From Massospora cicadina (lineage: Eukaryota > Entomophthoromycota > Entomophthoromycetes > Entomophthorales > Entomophthoraceae), in assembly GCA_022478985.1 (NCBI GenBank), contig JAKSZP010000211.1, positions 62,001 through 126,000 on the forward strand: a stretch of 64,000 bases of DNA. Reading direction: 5' to 3'. The position numbers and the translations under genes were made by a program. Below, in pieces: positions 35,280-47,781 of the stretch (the first letter of the stretch is position 1; every line of letters begins with the position of its first letter). The notes beneath the pieces were generated by a model. That model worked only from the letters and a program-made list of their open reading frames with translations. It did no database searches and had not been told where the DNA came from.

Positions 35280-35600
35280 TAGTACCCTCCTTGGTCAGCA
35301 TGTTGAACTGGGGGAGGGTGAAGCGATGCCACCATCTCATTCCCAACACCACAGGGTAGGGGAAGTATCAGAGTGCAGAAGCTTTTATCAAGAAATTGTT
35401 CCTCTTGAACAATTTGGAGATGTCCTCCTACCCTCCAAAAACAGAGCAGTTTTGGTAGAATCTGCTAGAGACACTTCACCTGCCTCCTTCAGAGGGATAT
35501 TCCATTTTTGCGCAAACTCAAGTTGGATGTAATTCTCATTGACCCCGGTGTCCACTAAGGCTGTCACCTCTTCATAGTTCTGACTATTAACTATTTTATG
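35280..35600 (-). pseudogene. Element G protease
   Basis: Minus-strand translation reads EEVTALVDTGVNENYIQLE with retropepsin D-T-G-V at 35541-35555. Later traces of the domain follow before the RT. Confidence 0.8.
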
Positions 35601-35649
35601 TGGTAGGAGTAAATAGGTATAATGAGCAGAGGTTCCCTTATTGGTAGGA

Positions 35650-36560
35650 ATTTTGCAAACTGGAGCTGGTGATGCAAGTTGCTCTGGAATACTCTGGGCA
35701 GATCCAAGGGGTTTTACTACTGCAACCCCTCCATGGCCCCCTTTAGAGCGCCCAGGTTGATCTGCCTGAAGATGCTTGGTGAGACGTTGGGGCTCAGATT
35801 CTCCTCAGTGGAAGTCCTTCCCTTTTCCACTCTTGTACCCTTGAGCATACATAAGATCTCATTTAGTTCCTGCAATTTTAAGTTGGTGCTCTACGTTCAT
35901 AGCACCTCCTATCTCCTCCTCCAAACCTTCAGCTAGGCGCGTTGCTGCCAAAGCTGATAGAAGATCAAGGTGTTGTTTTTGTCTGAACATTCGTGGAAGC
36001 TGTGAAGGAGTAACCTTAGCTGCATGGGCCAGTGGACGAAATTAACGAGCATATTCCTCCACTGAACTCTTCCTCTGAGATGTCATCAACAAGGCTGACC
36101 AAGCAGCATTTTGGCCCTCATCAGGGAAAGAAACTTGATTAATCAACTGGAGACACTCATCAAGAGTCTCAGGCAGAGACTCTTGCATATCCAGAAGGAT
36201 TCTTATCCAAGAGGCAGGTTTCTCAGGTAATTCACTCAAAACTTGAGAAATTTGATCAGCAAATGTAGGAGTCCCTCACACCGCCTTGTTTAAGCGGCCT
36301 TGAAAACGCACCTTGTCAAAACCTCATGGATTTTTTCCAAGGCCATGGTTTCCAGGAGGGGTTTAACAGAACTAACTTGAATTGAAACTGCTTCATGGTC
36401 CACAGGCACTGGCATCCACACTTTTATTATCCAATAAAATTCATGCAACAGAAATACTACTGAAAAGATGATCATCAGCAGGGTGGGGGATGCTGATACC
36501 AGGAAGGTAAGAGAGGTTGAACAGGTACCTCAGTTGAAGATCTCACTATGGACCAAAAGG
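35650..36560 (-). pseudogene. Element G gag
   Basis: Frame 36042-36239 contains PASWIRILLDMQESLPETLD then FPDEGQNAAWSALLMTSQRK and SVEEYAR, a capsid-like helical stretch. Frames before (36290-36475, AVSIQVSSVKPLLETMALEK) and after are linked by shifts. Confidence 0.7.
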
Positions 36561-36573
36561 TGTTGGAATTTTG

Positions 36574-37520
36574 TGTAATTTAATGGACTGGTTCTTTCCA
36601 GTAGTGGACAAAAGTGTTGGGTAAAACCAACCAAGTAATAGTCCACAGCCCTGAAAGCACCCCAGAGAAAGCTCTGAATGTCCGCATACTACTATGTTGG
36701 GGTTTAATAAATCCTTGTAAAAGAGTTAAGAAGATACTTAACCCTAACAGAGCTCCCTGACTCCAAGAGAGATAGGAAGGATTCCACTAAGTGACTAAGT
36801 TCAGTCTCTTGGTTCAGAGAGAATATGTTCTTCATTATGTAAATTGACCAAAATAAAATAAATAATTGAATGGTTATTTATAGATAGATTTTATTGAGCA
36901 AAAACTGCTGAAGTACACAGAATTGAGAGATGAAATCTACTCAATTCTCATTTATAATAGTCATAAATAATACTCCAGAATTGTTTAAATCTGATGATTA
37001 TTTATGCTGCAATTTTGCGAAAATAGATGATTTAAAAAAATATGTAGTAATTTGCTTATTATGCTTAAGAAATTCATATAAGTCATAGTTGGTAAGCACA
37101 CCTAAATAATTTAAGTTATAGGAGTTTGGTGCAAAAAGGCTAAATCTAGGGCCTATTTTACAGGCTCAAACGTCAAGTTGCATTTGGAGTAAATTTTGAG
37201 GAGGAAAATTAGTTAATTTCAACTTCTCTAAATATCTCTTTTCTAGGAAATTCCTCCATTTCAGAACCACTATAATAAGGGGTGCCTCTCATATCTAACT
37301 GCTGTTGTGGTCCAGCTTTAAGTTTAGATTGTGACTTAATTAATTTTGATGGGCGAAATTCAAATCCTGTTGATCTCTTGAAGACATATATTAGCCTTCA
37401 TTTAGTATACTTGTGGCTAGTTCTGTTTTTTATTCTATTTTAAGATTATTATATTTGTTTTTGTTAGTATTATCTCTAATAAAGATAATGTGATGGTCAG
37501 CAATGTCCTGTACTGTCACA
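36574..37520 (-). repeat. 5' LTR of element G
   Basis: 947 bp. Differs from the 3' LTR by a few substitutions and a short TTAAT gain at the left end (TGTAATTTAATGG). Ends CTGTCACA before CAAAC. Confidence 0.92.
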
Positions 37521-37525
37521 CAAAC

Positions 37526-38200
37526 TAGCACACCATTTACCTGTTTAATAGCGCTATACTTTTCTGGTTGATGAGGAGTGGATAGCACCCCACAGATGCC
37601 CATTAGATCGTTTAGCTTCAGAATCATTTGGGACGTATTGTTGGTCCCATTATTCATTAGTAAAAACTAGGGGCAATCGTGATAATAAATAACATCTATA
37701 AAAATGAACTTAGTGGTAGTCATGGAACCTAATTCCCATACTGCCTTATCCCCAACCCACTTGGTTAAATGGTTAATAGCCACAATGATGTATTTAAACA
37801 GACCTGTTGCATTGGTTAAGGGTCCCACGACGTCCATGGAGACCATATGCCAGGAAAAATTAGTTTGACTAATTGATAGGATGTGGCTTTCTGATAGGGG
37901 GCTTACGCTTGACATTTGTGACAACAAATAAAGTGCCTCATGGATAGCATAGGACATAGAGTCTTAATAGTATTAAACCATAGTTCAAACGTCTTTCTAA
38001 ATTTAACATGGCCCATGGCCTTATCAGAAGCATAATTAAGTCCATCAGCTTGGCAGTCCTAGGGAACAAAAGTTTTGTCCATCTATAAACTTAAATAGTT
38101 TCCCCTTGTCTACAAAGGTATTCGCTCAGATTTTTCTTAACTTCTGCCTCATCTTGATAGGCTTGTTGACGTACCGCTGGTTAATAATTTGGTAAATAAT
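37526..38200 (-). pseudogene. Element H integrase core
   Basis: Frame 37667-37957 reads SWHMVSMDVVGPLTNATGLF then YIIVAINHLTKWVGDKAVWE. The first catalytic aspartate is present; the second-block A-I-D is A-I-N, so altered. Continued by the module at 30823-31026 across G. Confidence 0.82.
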
Positions 38201-38800
38201 TCATCATAACTATCAGCCAATAAGGCTACCGTTGGTAACCTTGACATTCCGTCCACATATTGATGCTTTACCCCAGGTGATGTAAAATCCTAAAGTCATA
38301 TGCTTTAGCTTTATGGCCCAGTGGGATAACCGCCCTTGGGCTCTTAGATTCTGGATCCAGCATAACAAGGCATCATCAATTACCACGGTAAAATGTACTC
38401 TGTAATATACACCCAAAATTGCTACACGCATTAATAACAGCTAGATACTCTTTCTCAGTAACGGTACAATTCTGCTCATGACTATATAGTGTCCTACTAC
38501 AGTATGAAACGAGGTGTTCTTCCCTTTCATTATCAAGCTGGGATAGCACCTCCCCTATGGAGGTGAGTGAGGCGTCCATTTATATGACAAAGGGTTCATC
38601 AAAAATTGGCGATACATTAGTATCAGTACTTTGGTTAAGCAAAGGCATAGTTGATCAAAAGCGAATTGAAAGGATTCTATTCAATTAACAGAATTCCGGT
38701 TTTGAGAAGGTGATATAAAGGTTCACCTGTTTTTCTATTTTTTCATTTTTTGTAAATAATAGCCAATCAACCTTTAAAATAGCTGAACATCTCGCTTGCT
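38200..38800 (-). pseudogene. Element H RNase H
   Basis: Frame 38376-38579 carries MDASLTSIGEVLSQLDNERE and YCSRTLYSHEQNCTVTEKEY; frame 38213-38431 carries the downstream part. Pattern S-R-x-L ... E-x-N-Y-x-x-x-x-K-E is typical. Broken between the two frames. Confidence 0.8.
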
Positions 38801-38899
38801 GCTGGGGCGGGACATTTTTTTCAATAGCCTCAATCTTAGCAGGCTGGGGCTTTAATCCATGTTTGTTGATGACAAAAATCGGTATTCTAGTTGTTCACA

Positions 38900-39460
38900 A
38901 GAAGAAATTGCACTTTGAAGACTTTGATTTTCAAATTGGCTTGTTCCAGCAGGCGGAAAACTTCCTCTAAGAGCTGCAGATTGTCCTTAAACTTTCTGGA
39001 AAACACGTTAATATCATCCAATTACACTAACACAAGGAGATTTTTAAATACCAAAATATGCTATTCATAACCCACTGGAAGGTTGCTGGGGCGTTGCACA
39101 GCCCTTGTGGCATCCAAGTGGGTTGGTATAGACCCTGAGAGGTGATCATAGTGTACTTTTCCTGTTCCTCCTTTGGCAGATCAATCTTCCAATAGCAATA
39201 TATTAAGTCCATAGTGGAGAAGTATTGGGCACCACCCAAGCGATCCAGTGCATTATTAATGTGGGGCAGCGAATATAGATCTTTATTGGTAATTTGTTGA
39301 TCTTTTGGTAGTCTATTACCACTTCAATTTGACCAATATTATTTTTTAATAACCAAAACAGATGCGTCCCAAGGACTCTTAAAGAATACTAGCATTCCCT
39401 GCTGTACTAGCTGATTAATTTCTGCATTTCCACCTCATCCGCTGCTTTAGAACACCTAAT
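38900..39460 (-). pseudogene. Element H reverse transcriptase
   Basis: Frame 39027-39239 reads YFSTMDLIYCYWKIDLPKEE then YTMITSQGLYQPTWMPQGLC, with catalytic aspartate in M-D-L. The metal-binding box has its tyrosine codon changed to TAA, leaving stop-L-D-D (39012-39023). Confidence 0.85.
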
Positions 39461-39720
39461 AAAATGAAGGCAAATTGGTGGATGGTTATCAGCATCACTT
39501 TGATGCAGCACATCATGTGCGCACCTCAAATCATAGACTTTCTTTGCAAAAATACTGCTTTACTTGTCAAGCTAAGGCCAAAGATGGGTCTTTTTTCAGC
39601 CTCTGTCAACCTGGAGAGGCGCTCTTGATAATTCAGCGCACAGATAGTGTGTCATTTGCCATCCTTCAGTTCAAGGTCTTCTAAATCACCAAACTCATGG
39701 ATATTTAAAACCTCTTCTGC

Positions 39721-40098
39721 TTAAAATATGAATGAACGCGACTCACTGATGATGCTTGATTTTATAGGATAGGAGTACAGGTTAGCTAAGAGTACAGGAA
39801 TTTTGCCATATACTGGCAGAATAAACCCAGGCGCCGTGACTGGCTCTAACTTGGAGCAATTAATTGTTGCTACAATCTTGCTGTATAAACCCTGGGGAAG
39901 GGTTATGGCAATTTTAGTCCTCATTATAATATAATGACCCACCGTAATGGTTAAAGTATAATTATCACGAATAGGAATGCCTTTTGATTCTATGATCTGT
40001 GCTGGTAACTTCTGGGTCTGGCCATGTAGCCGCTGATACTCAATAGGTACAGTACCATCTTTGTATACAAGGTTAACAAACCCTTTCTTTGGGGTCAT
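39721..40098 (-). pseudogene. Element H protease-RT linker frame
   Basis: 125-codon open frame on the minus strand, with YQRLHGQTQKLPAQIIESKG and YTLTITVGHYIIMRTKIAIT. It sits between protease and RT. I see no catalytic motif; it resembles the second half of long clan AA protease regions. Confidence 0.5.
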
Positions 40099-40188
40099 TA
40101 CGGCTGCATCTTTCCTGTTATAAAAGAGTGGTAGGGCTTGCCCTATTATGTTGGAGGTATTTTATTCAAAATCGTCTTTGACTCCATA

Positions 40189-40470
40189 TTATCTCAAAAT
40201 GAGGTCACAATTAATAAATTGTAAGTTTTGATTAAGAAATACAATAGTGGGAGAGGAGATTACTAAGGTGCCAAAGTGCACCAATAACGAGCTGTACGCT
40301 TCTTCTGAAGTTGTAGTATGGGGGCCAGCGGTGCCATATACTTTATAATGGTTTATAACTGAAGCAAGCCCCAACTTTCTCACCAATCAAGTAGATACAA
40401 TATTAATAGTGCTATATTGTCTACAATAGCTCATACCTTGTCTGGTTTACAGTTATATCATGTAGGTACT
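40189..40470 (-). pseudogene. Element H protease relic
   Basis: The frame VRKLGLASVINHYKVYGTAG is preceded by INIVST, matching protease segments of B and E. The D-T-G itself is destroyed (V-D-N-I). Family membership is shown by the shared Y-G-T-A-G-P/V block. Confidence 0.7.
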
Positions 40471-40499
40471 CTCAGAAAAAGCAAATATTAGAAGGGTTT

Positions 40500-42467
40500 A
40501 TTGTGAGTACATTTACTTATCCACTTAACCTAAAAAAATTTGTAACTCTTTACACAACTGCGTGCTGGATGCCTTCAGTGCCTCGATGGGCTACGCCACT
40601 TGAACTCTAGTCGACTTGGGTGTCTCAGTGGACATGGGATCTCCTAATAAACTGTTGAGCATAAGGTTTTGACAATAGATTATCATTGGCTCAGTAGCAT
40701 AGTTTTCTTGGGAGCGGATGGTCACTGCTATACTAACATTCTTTGACCCCAAGGCTAATAAAGCAGCTTAGCAAAAGCGCTCATACATTGCATAGGTGAG
40801 TGTTGTGGTGATTTCTTTTTCTTTGTAATTTTATTAGAGGAGGCAGAGGTAGAAAATACGATTCTACTCCGCCCTGTATTTCCCCACTTCTTAATCATCC
40901 ACAGGGTGCGCTGCATGAACTTTGGGTCTCGTGCTAAGCCTAGGGTGGCGATTGTCATAATGGCCCAATTTTCTTCAGTAGTTCCAAATAGTATGACTAA
41001 CATCTGCTTTTATGACTGAGGGCCATAAGGCGGAGGTGGAGGGAACTCTTTCTAAAGAGAAATGGCCTTAAGCCGCACTTTGCGGGGCTCCTGAAGCACT
41101 TTTTAGGTGCTTCAAAAGTAATAATGCAATGCCAGATGTAATTCATAGTGTGAGTGATATCATTTTCCTCATTCAACACTATAATCATTACCAATAAGAG
41201 TCCTGGTAAGGCTCAAAGGCATTATGGAGAGCGATTTGGGTATCAAAGTCATTAATCATATTAGCCCCTTCCATTGTTTGAGCACCAAAATAAATCTGTC
41301 TGCAAAAGCTTTCATTTCATCTTTCTTAAAACAGACGTTAGTAATTCAGTTTTACACGTGGTTATCTGTTCTGGCTCACAAATTTATTCGATGAGAAGGT
41401 CCTTGGCATTGCAGTGGGTAATGCCCTTCTTCTGTAGCTTAGGCATCACTAACCCCTGACTCTTGGCATCCAATATTTCATGATAGTTGGCAAAATAGCA
41501 TTCTCTGATGCATATCCATGCTAATTTCGAAGAGACTAATATAATTATATATATTGCCATATCTATCAAATTTTGGCAAGTTAATCAGATTTGCGTGAAT
41601 AGGAGGCTCATGTGGATAGGCGCAAAGGTCCTGGTTCGCTTCTTCTTAACTTCCCGCATGGCAAAGATAAGATTTAGGCGTGAACTGGCCCTGAACCGTG
41701 GAAGCAGCTCAAGTAGGAGAGACTACACGATTGGGTGTAGCAGCACAGTGGGATTGTGCACCTGGCAAATTGTATATACAATTAATTGAGTCAGATAACT
41801 CAGGTGGAAGATTAGCGGTAATCTCAGGCTGATCCAAGGCTCTAATTCCTAGTGCGGAGATGAAAACCATAGGCAACTCTGGCATCCCCTCTGCCTCATC
41901 TCCCTCTATATTTTAGGTTGATGGCAGGTATTCAGGTTCCTCATGGCTAATATTACCAGCCCTGATGGCCAAGAGGCTATTGAAATAATTTCACATGGTA
42001 CCAACAAGTTGGCGTCCCATTTTTAATAAAACTTCTATATCTGCAACTTTTTTGTGGTGGCCAGGAATTATGCTTTCATATTAATATTTTCATTCATGAG
42101 GGACCTAACCTTAAGGTCCTGGGTTTTTACCACAAGTTTTAAGGCCTCAACAAGATGATACAAATTGGTATTGGAATGAACAGCTCCAGTCATATCTGCA
42201 TCCAAGCTCTATAGGCAACGCTCATGTAGTCAGTTAACTTGATTAACACTTGACTTGCTAATCGTGGCCAAGTATATTATTTGACAATTGGCCAACGTGA
42301 GCTTTTAAAGCCGCTCATACTTGGCAAACATCATTGGACTGAATTTGTGGGGCTGCCAGGGCAACCCCTTCAACTTCTAGCATGGTTACTATTTCTGGTG
42401 GAAGGGCTCTTTCCTTGATACAACTGGGATCCATACTGGAATATATTAAAATACAGGGAGCTAGAGC
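40500..42467 (-). pseudogene. Element H gag region, strongly decayed
   Basis: Nearly 2 kb between the primer-binding site and protease. Only short frames survive (40755-41003 with MTIATLGLARDPKFMQRTLW, 40997-41194, 41384-41569). Position and size suit gag; sequence support is weak. Confidence 0.45.
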
Positions 42468-42468
42468 A

Positions 42469-42487
42469 GCCCCTATAGTAAACATAA
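42469..42487 (-). promoter_or_regulatory. Primer-binding site of element H
   Basis: In element orientation TTATGTTTACTATAGGGGC, differing from the E site (TGGTGTTCACTACAGGGGC) at four positions, two of them C-to-T. Directly adjoins the 5' LTR. Confidence 0.6.
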
Positions 42488-43272
42488 TATTGAAATTGAA
42501 GCTTAGGCGTCTTATTTTAATGAGCATGTTTGTAGACTTAAATCAATAAGGCGCTGTATGAAGACAGCTGCCTTATTAAACTTATAAAAATGACAAGCTC
42601 AGCAAGAGGGTTTTTTTTATTATAAAACAGAAATAAGCAAAATGTAGCATTGCGTATTCCAAAAGGCTCAACTCTCACCAGCTAATATTTTTAGCTAGGT
42701 TCTACTCTAACTACATAGTAAAAAAGATCTTTTTTCTTAGAATTCAGTCTAGATATTCCCTTCTGCTAGAGTTCCTATTGGTGCTTCTCATGTTTACTAA
42801 GCAGCACTCTGATGTAGTAGACTAATGGGCTAATATCCAAAATAGTTAAACTATATAAGTTTCAAAGGCTTGACGGATTTCCATTGTAGTAGCAATCAAC
42901 CAATTATATATAAGAGGCTCCGGTGAAACACCATAATAAAATAAGATTCCTCTTACTAAATTTTACGCTAGTGTGGGGGGCAAGATAATGGATAAGGATA
43001 TAGTAAGCAAAATCACATCTTATTCTCCGAGGCAAAGGCCTAAGCTATTACTAGATAAAGGGATAAAAGTTGTACGGAAGTTTTGATTTACAATTCCCCA
43101 ACTTAGGGCAAATGAACCAAGGTTAAGCTAATACACCTTTGGCGCTCCTTAAGAAGTCAAAGGCCTTGCGCTCAAGACTCTGTATACTTCCAAAGCCCGT
43201 TTCTAGGTATTTGGTATATAGATAATAACCACATATTACTTGAACTGATGGTTGATCAAACCAATTGCATCA
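42488..43272 (-). repeat. 5' LTR of element H
   Basis: 785 bp, TATTGAAATTGAAG (G-to-A at the TG end) to ATTGCATCA, then AGGGT. Matches 29969-30768. Confidence 0.9.
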
Positions 43273-43439
43273 AGGGTGAAAGTGATGCTGAGAATTAGAC
43301 ATGGAGGTCGTATATACTGGCCAATTATTTTGGATTTATTTTTAAAAGAGTGATACTCATTCATCAAACTATTTAAGAGATTTTAATGGATTTATGATGG
43401 GTAAACAAGGGCCAGCCATGGGAGCTGATTGACTGGTGG

Positions 43440-44440
43440 AGAGAACAGTCAGTTCACAAACTGTCAAAAAAGTTAATGTAATGAGGCATGAGAAGCAATA
43501 TTCTCTAGAATTGTTCACGAAGATTGGGTTTTACTTGGCTGTTGCAGCAAAAGCTGTGGCTGCAGTAGTTAAGGGTGTGAAAGGGAGGATTGAACTTTAA
43601 TTAAAAATTCAGAAAATTCAGCAGCTGGAAAATGACAGAGGATGGAGGTGCGGGGGCTGCTATGGGCAGCAAGGTAAGGACACTTGCACTTCAGATGATC
43701 AAGTCTAAAGCACAAAAAGAAAACTGAGCAGCTGATTTTAATGTGGTCTAAGAGTGGCTTTTTTTTGGGGGGGGAAGAAGACCACAGTGTGATGGAAATC
43801 ATATGATGGGTATCACAGTGGAAGGAATAGATTGTAACAAAGGCTCAATGCCCTGCAAGGTGGCTTTCCTTAATGAAACCACAAACTGGACGATGGGATC
43901 AACGTCAACAGCAGCTAATATCTCCATGAGCTCATGGTGGAGCTGGTCGGGAAAAAGATGATTTACAACTTGAAAACCTGAACTACCAGATTGGCGTCTA
44001 CTGGAAACGGTTTGTGGGCGGTAGGGATGGGTGTACCTTTATATATTAGTGGCATTGTTGCCACGGTAATGGTCTGGGCTTCACTAGAGAAAATTAGCTC
44101 AAAGTACCCTTTAAAAAGGCACAAATCTAAAAAATAGCATGCTGATACACCTCCTGGACCATCTTGATGATGGCAGCACCTGCTTAGAGGAAGAAGTTCG
44201 CATACTTGCATGAATACCAAAGCTCATGTTGCTCCAGGGAGTACCAGGGTATTCTAAGCACTTCTTTGAAGAACACGAGGTGCTGGGTTAGGTCCTAAAG
44301 GAAAAATTGACCGTTGTAATTATAGGGCTAGTGGAGCCTACCTAGGCTCACTTTGGTAGCAGCTAAAGAATGCCAGGAGGCGGCACACCACCATCCTACA
44401 TGGAGTCAGCAAGTATAAGATTTGATAACTTAAAATCTTG
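43440..44440 (-). pseudogene. X2: relic of the X ORF1-like gene
   Basis: Frames at 43963-44220 and 43569-43802 reproduce X1 blocks: MPLIYKGTPIPTAHK and FPVDANLVVQVF, then LHHELMEILAAVDVDPIVQF, then a knuckle remnant LCFRLDHLKCKCPY (first cysteine lost). The upstream block matches X1 7000-7200. It lies between J's RNase H and integrase relics; boundaries and target duplication not found, and the C-terminal domain is not recognised. Confidence 0.65.
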
Positions 44441-44539
44441 AGTCAGTGAGATGACAACAGCTGTTGTAAACTTTACTTAACCATTTAATATGTGATCAAA
44501 AAAGTGATTAAAGAAAAAGGAGTCTCAGTATCCAGGCCT

Positions 44540-46000
44540 TCATGATCTCTTCCCCTCTTCAAACTATCACCAGAAAAGCAAGTTTCACATGGGGTTATTT
44601 GTTTTTGATACAACTTTCATACTATACTCAGTGATATCCTCTTCTTCTGGTACCATATATGATCATTAGACAAGGCATCTGGGACCACTTTAACCTTCTC
44701 AGGATTAAAACCAATTTACTAGCTGATAATATGCCAAAGTGAGGGCCCATTTGGCTTAGTGGATCAATTTCTACTAAGCAAAGAAGTTTGTCAGATTCTT
44801 GTGGGCACTCAAGATATTTACTAGGTTCTTTGACCTACACAATTACTATTGCCAGTGTTTTAGGGCTCTGACGATTTCCAGATGTTTCTTATAATAGATG
44901 TGGTATTTACATTCGGTTGGAATATATTTTTAATTATAAGGCTACAGGATATAGCCTACTATCATCCCCTCCTGCAACAACCACCAAGTGCAATCCAAGG
45001 GCGTCTGTCTCAACCATAAGAAGCTTATTTAGTTGGCATGGTCAACACTGGGACAGAGACAAATAAGCTTTAGAGCCAAAAAATATTTTATATCCAACAT
45101 GGAAAATCTAAATGAATCACTCACTGATGTGAGCCAGATAAAAGAAAAACGTTTGAACATATATCTCTAATAAAATCCCTTCAAAATTTTGCTAAGCCTA
45201 AAAACTTGTCAAATTCTTTCAACAAGTAGGTATAGGACAAGATGTGATAACATCCACCTTGCTTGGTTCCAAGGTGAACCCATTCTTGCCCACTTCATAG
45301 ATAAGGAACTCAATCTCCTCTTGCGCAGAATTGCAATTTGACGGATTACCTAGAAGATTATACTCCCAGAATTGCTCAAAAAATAAATTCAGATGGTGAA
45401 GGTGTTCCTCTGGCTACTTTCTATACAAGAGAATATCATCCAAGTAATCCATATAAAACTAGTCCATGTATCCACCAAGCACTTTGTTGATAATCTACTG
45501 GAATGTGTTAGGTGCATTATACTGGCTGGAATGGTTTAACATGCTACTTAAACAACTCAAACCGCATATTAAGCTTTTTAATAATATCCCTCCATAATCC
45601 AGATCTGAGAAATTTGCCTCGTGTCTACTTTACAAAAGATTGTACCAGCAGACAACTTGTCACTCAGGTGATCTGCATCTTAATTTAGATAGTGATTTTC
45701 ACTGTAAGATCATTTAGCTTTTGGTAATCAACACAATTACGCATGTTTCATCATTCTTGCTGACAAACAGCGACGGGGATAAACATTGGAACCATGACAC
45801 ACAGATGGATACCTTGCCAGCATTAAACCAGGTACTCATGAAAAGCCATCTTTTCTCGTTGGTTACAACCATAAAGCAGTCCATGTTAGACCAGCTTTCC
45901 TTCCAGAAGATAAAAGGCGTGGTTGTAAGGCCATTATCTAGGCAACTGCTTAGCCTACTCCACAATGAATAATGCAGTACACTGGCGGAGGTAATCCTGA
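44540..46000 (-). pseudogene. Element J reverse transcriptase-RNase H relic
   Basis: The box MDYLDDILLYRK (YLDD at 45435-45446) is intact. RT palm traces CKVDTRQISQIWIMEG lie near 45620 and RNase H end NPEKVKVVPDALS at about 44670-44720. Frames are heavily broken. The matching integrase lies 16 kb to the left, beyond H and X3. Confidence 0.78.
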
Positions 46001-47199
46001 ATCTCTTATATAACAGGCCTTAACAAAAATGGGAGCCACTGCTGCAGATATGTCCAAATCTATATTTAATATTAATGAACACTAAATGAGACTATACTTC
46101 TGCTTGATTGATATAGAGTTCTACTGTAGTTGTGCTGTTTTTCAACATGATTTTACTAAGGATACCTAAAAATCACAGGATGTGATGAGCTATAAAGGAC
46201 TAAAAACTAAATTTATATTCTACTTTTTTTAAACTTCAAGTCAATGAAACGTGAGCAGTGGAAAGATGCATATTGGTCATCATTACCCAAGGTTACTTTA
46301 TTAAGGTTTTCTGCATGAAAAACCAGCATTTGCACTAATAATCTTTAATGAAGTAAGTGAGGCCTCATTAACCAACAAAAGCAAGCCTTTAAACTTTTTG
46401 ATATTTATATCCTTACTTAATACCAGCTAAGAATGTATAACATTTTTAATGAGTAATATGGGACAGTGGTTTATTCTTCTTTTAACACTTTAGTATACAG
46501 AGTTCTTTTAGTTTGTCAACATTTAGTCTCATATTATAGATGACCACAATAAACTTATTCAATGGTAACATAATAGGGAGGTAACTAATCAACTCAGAAA
46601 TATGGCCATCCAACCCTTGGTGGAAGTATAGTCATCACAACTTCTCGTATAATCTGACATTCTAAAAATCCTTAGGAACTTTTACATGCTATACTATTAT
46701 TATGAGGGCCTTCCTGTCAGAATTTCTATGATAACAAACATGCCTAAGATCTATTGCTAGCAGAATTTGTGGCCACTAATGACCGGAATTTGAATGATTT
46801 ATAATTTTAATGCAAATTGTCCTCTCTTTCCAGACCCTGGACAAACCATCTCAGGGCATCTCTAGTGTGCTGCAAACCAAATGACAACACTTTCTAATTA
46901 TCATTCACATAAGTATCATATACTTAAACTGGAACCCAATGACATAAAACTACTATTTACTCCTGAAAAAGCAGTTATAAGGTAAGATATTTTTGGTAAT
47001 AACAGCGGGCGTGTGGTTAGCCACAATAAACATCTGCACCTGACTGGGACTTACCAACTCATTTAAACTTTTTCATTGTAAATTTCTGAAAATAATCCTT
47101 TCAGTAAGTGCTTGTTAGCCTTTTAATAATACAGCGGCAATCATGGCTCCCATAAGCAAACATTAGTGGGATGAATTTATTAATACAGTGCAGTCTTTA
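46001..47199 (-). pseudogene. Element J gag/protease region, heavily decayed
   Basis: Only short traces, such as LESVVIWFAAH and RCPEMVCPGSGKRGQF around 46810-46900, resemble capsid-type W-F motifs. No protease active site seen. Assigned mainly by position next to the 5' LTR. Confidence 0.4.
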
Positions 47200-47674
47200 T
47201 TTTAGGACTAGGATCTCATTAGCCTGTTTGAGAGTAGCTAACCTTAACCTAGCTAACCAAGCTATTTGACCAGTGTGTTAAGAATGCTAGGCGCACAAGA
47301 GTAGTATATGGAGTAAGATGATGTAGGAGTTGCCCACATATAGAATTTCTGGCTGGGAAAGAAGGACGGGAGTGGTGGGATATTAGTAAGTTAAAACTTT
47401 GGTTATCAATTTAGTAATAAAACACATATAGTCATATTGTTTATTGACCACCAGGAGTAACTAAATAACCAATGGGATTATATGCCATTATAAATTGATT
47501 ACTAATCAAAACATTCACATGATTGGTGGCACTATTTTCTCCCATAAGTATTAAACTGGCCACTAACTAATAACAGTTCAGCTAAGTAGAGCTCAAGGCA
47601 AAACCCTTTAATTTTTTTGTATTATCACCAATCTCACTTTTCAGCATATTTGGTTTGGAAGAATTAATTATGAA
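47200..47674 (-). repeat. 5' LTR of element J
   Basis: 475 bp, starts TTTTAGGACTAGG (mutated TGTCAGGGACTGG) and ends TTATGAA, directly followed by GTATC, the same 5 bp found before 16784. Uninterrupted counterpart of 16784-17077 plus 25204-25424. Confidence 0.75.
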
Positions 47675-47781
47675 GTATCAAATATACCTTAATGCTATAG
47701 TATTCTTGAAAGTATTAAATAGCAGTACACTAAAACCGTATACTTAATTAATTTCCCCAAAAATAATTATAGCAGAAATAA

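Larger units (their letters stand above)
31363..37520 (-). mobile_element. Element G: Ty3/gypsy chromovirus nested in H
   Basis: 6158 bp with LTRs 31363-32305 and 36574-37520 and perfect target duplication CAAAC (31358-31362, 37521-37525). Minus strand carries gag, protease, RT, RNase H, integrase and chromodomain. Longest single frame 222 codons. It inserted into H's integrase, so it is younger than H, which is younger than J. Confidence 0.93.
29969..43272 (-). mobile_element. Element H: Ty3/gypsy element, split by G
   Basis: LTRs 29969-30768 and 42488-43272 with target duplication AGGGT (29964-29968, 43273-43277). The LTR ends form TGTTG...CAACA. Without G (31363-37520 plus one CAAAC) H is about 7.1 kb and holds minus-strand gag, protease, RT, RNase H and integrase relics. 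No chromodomain seen. Its primer-binding site and protease match those of gag-pro elements B and E. Confidence 0.9.
16784..47674 (-). mobile_element. Element J: Ty3/gypsy chromovirus expanded by nested insertions
   Basis: LTR pieces at 16784-17077 plus 25204-25424 and at 47200-47674 share sequence and are bounded by the same 5-bp duplication GTATC (16779-16783, 47675-47679). Minus-strand pol relics run from right to left: gag traces (46000-47199), RT/RNase H (44540-46000), integrase (26982-28170), chromodomain (25450-25660). Removing C, D, X2, X3 and H (with G) leaves about 7 kb, a normal size. It is the oldest element of the nest. Confidence 0.82.
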
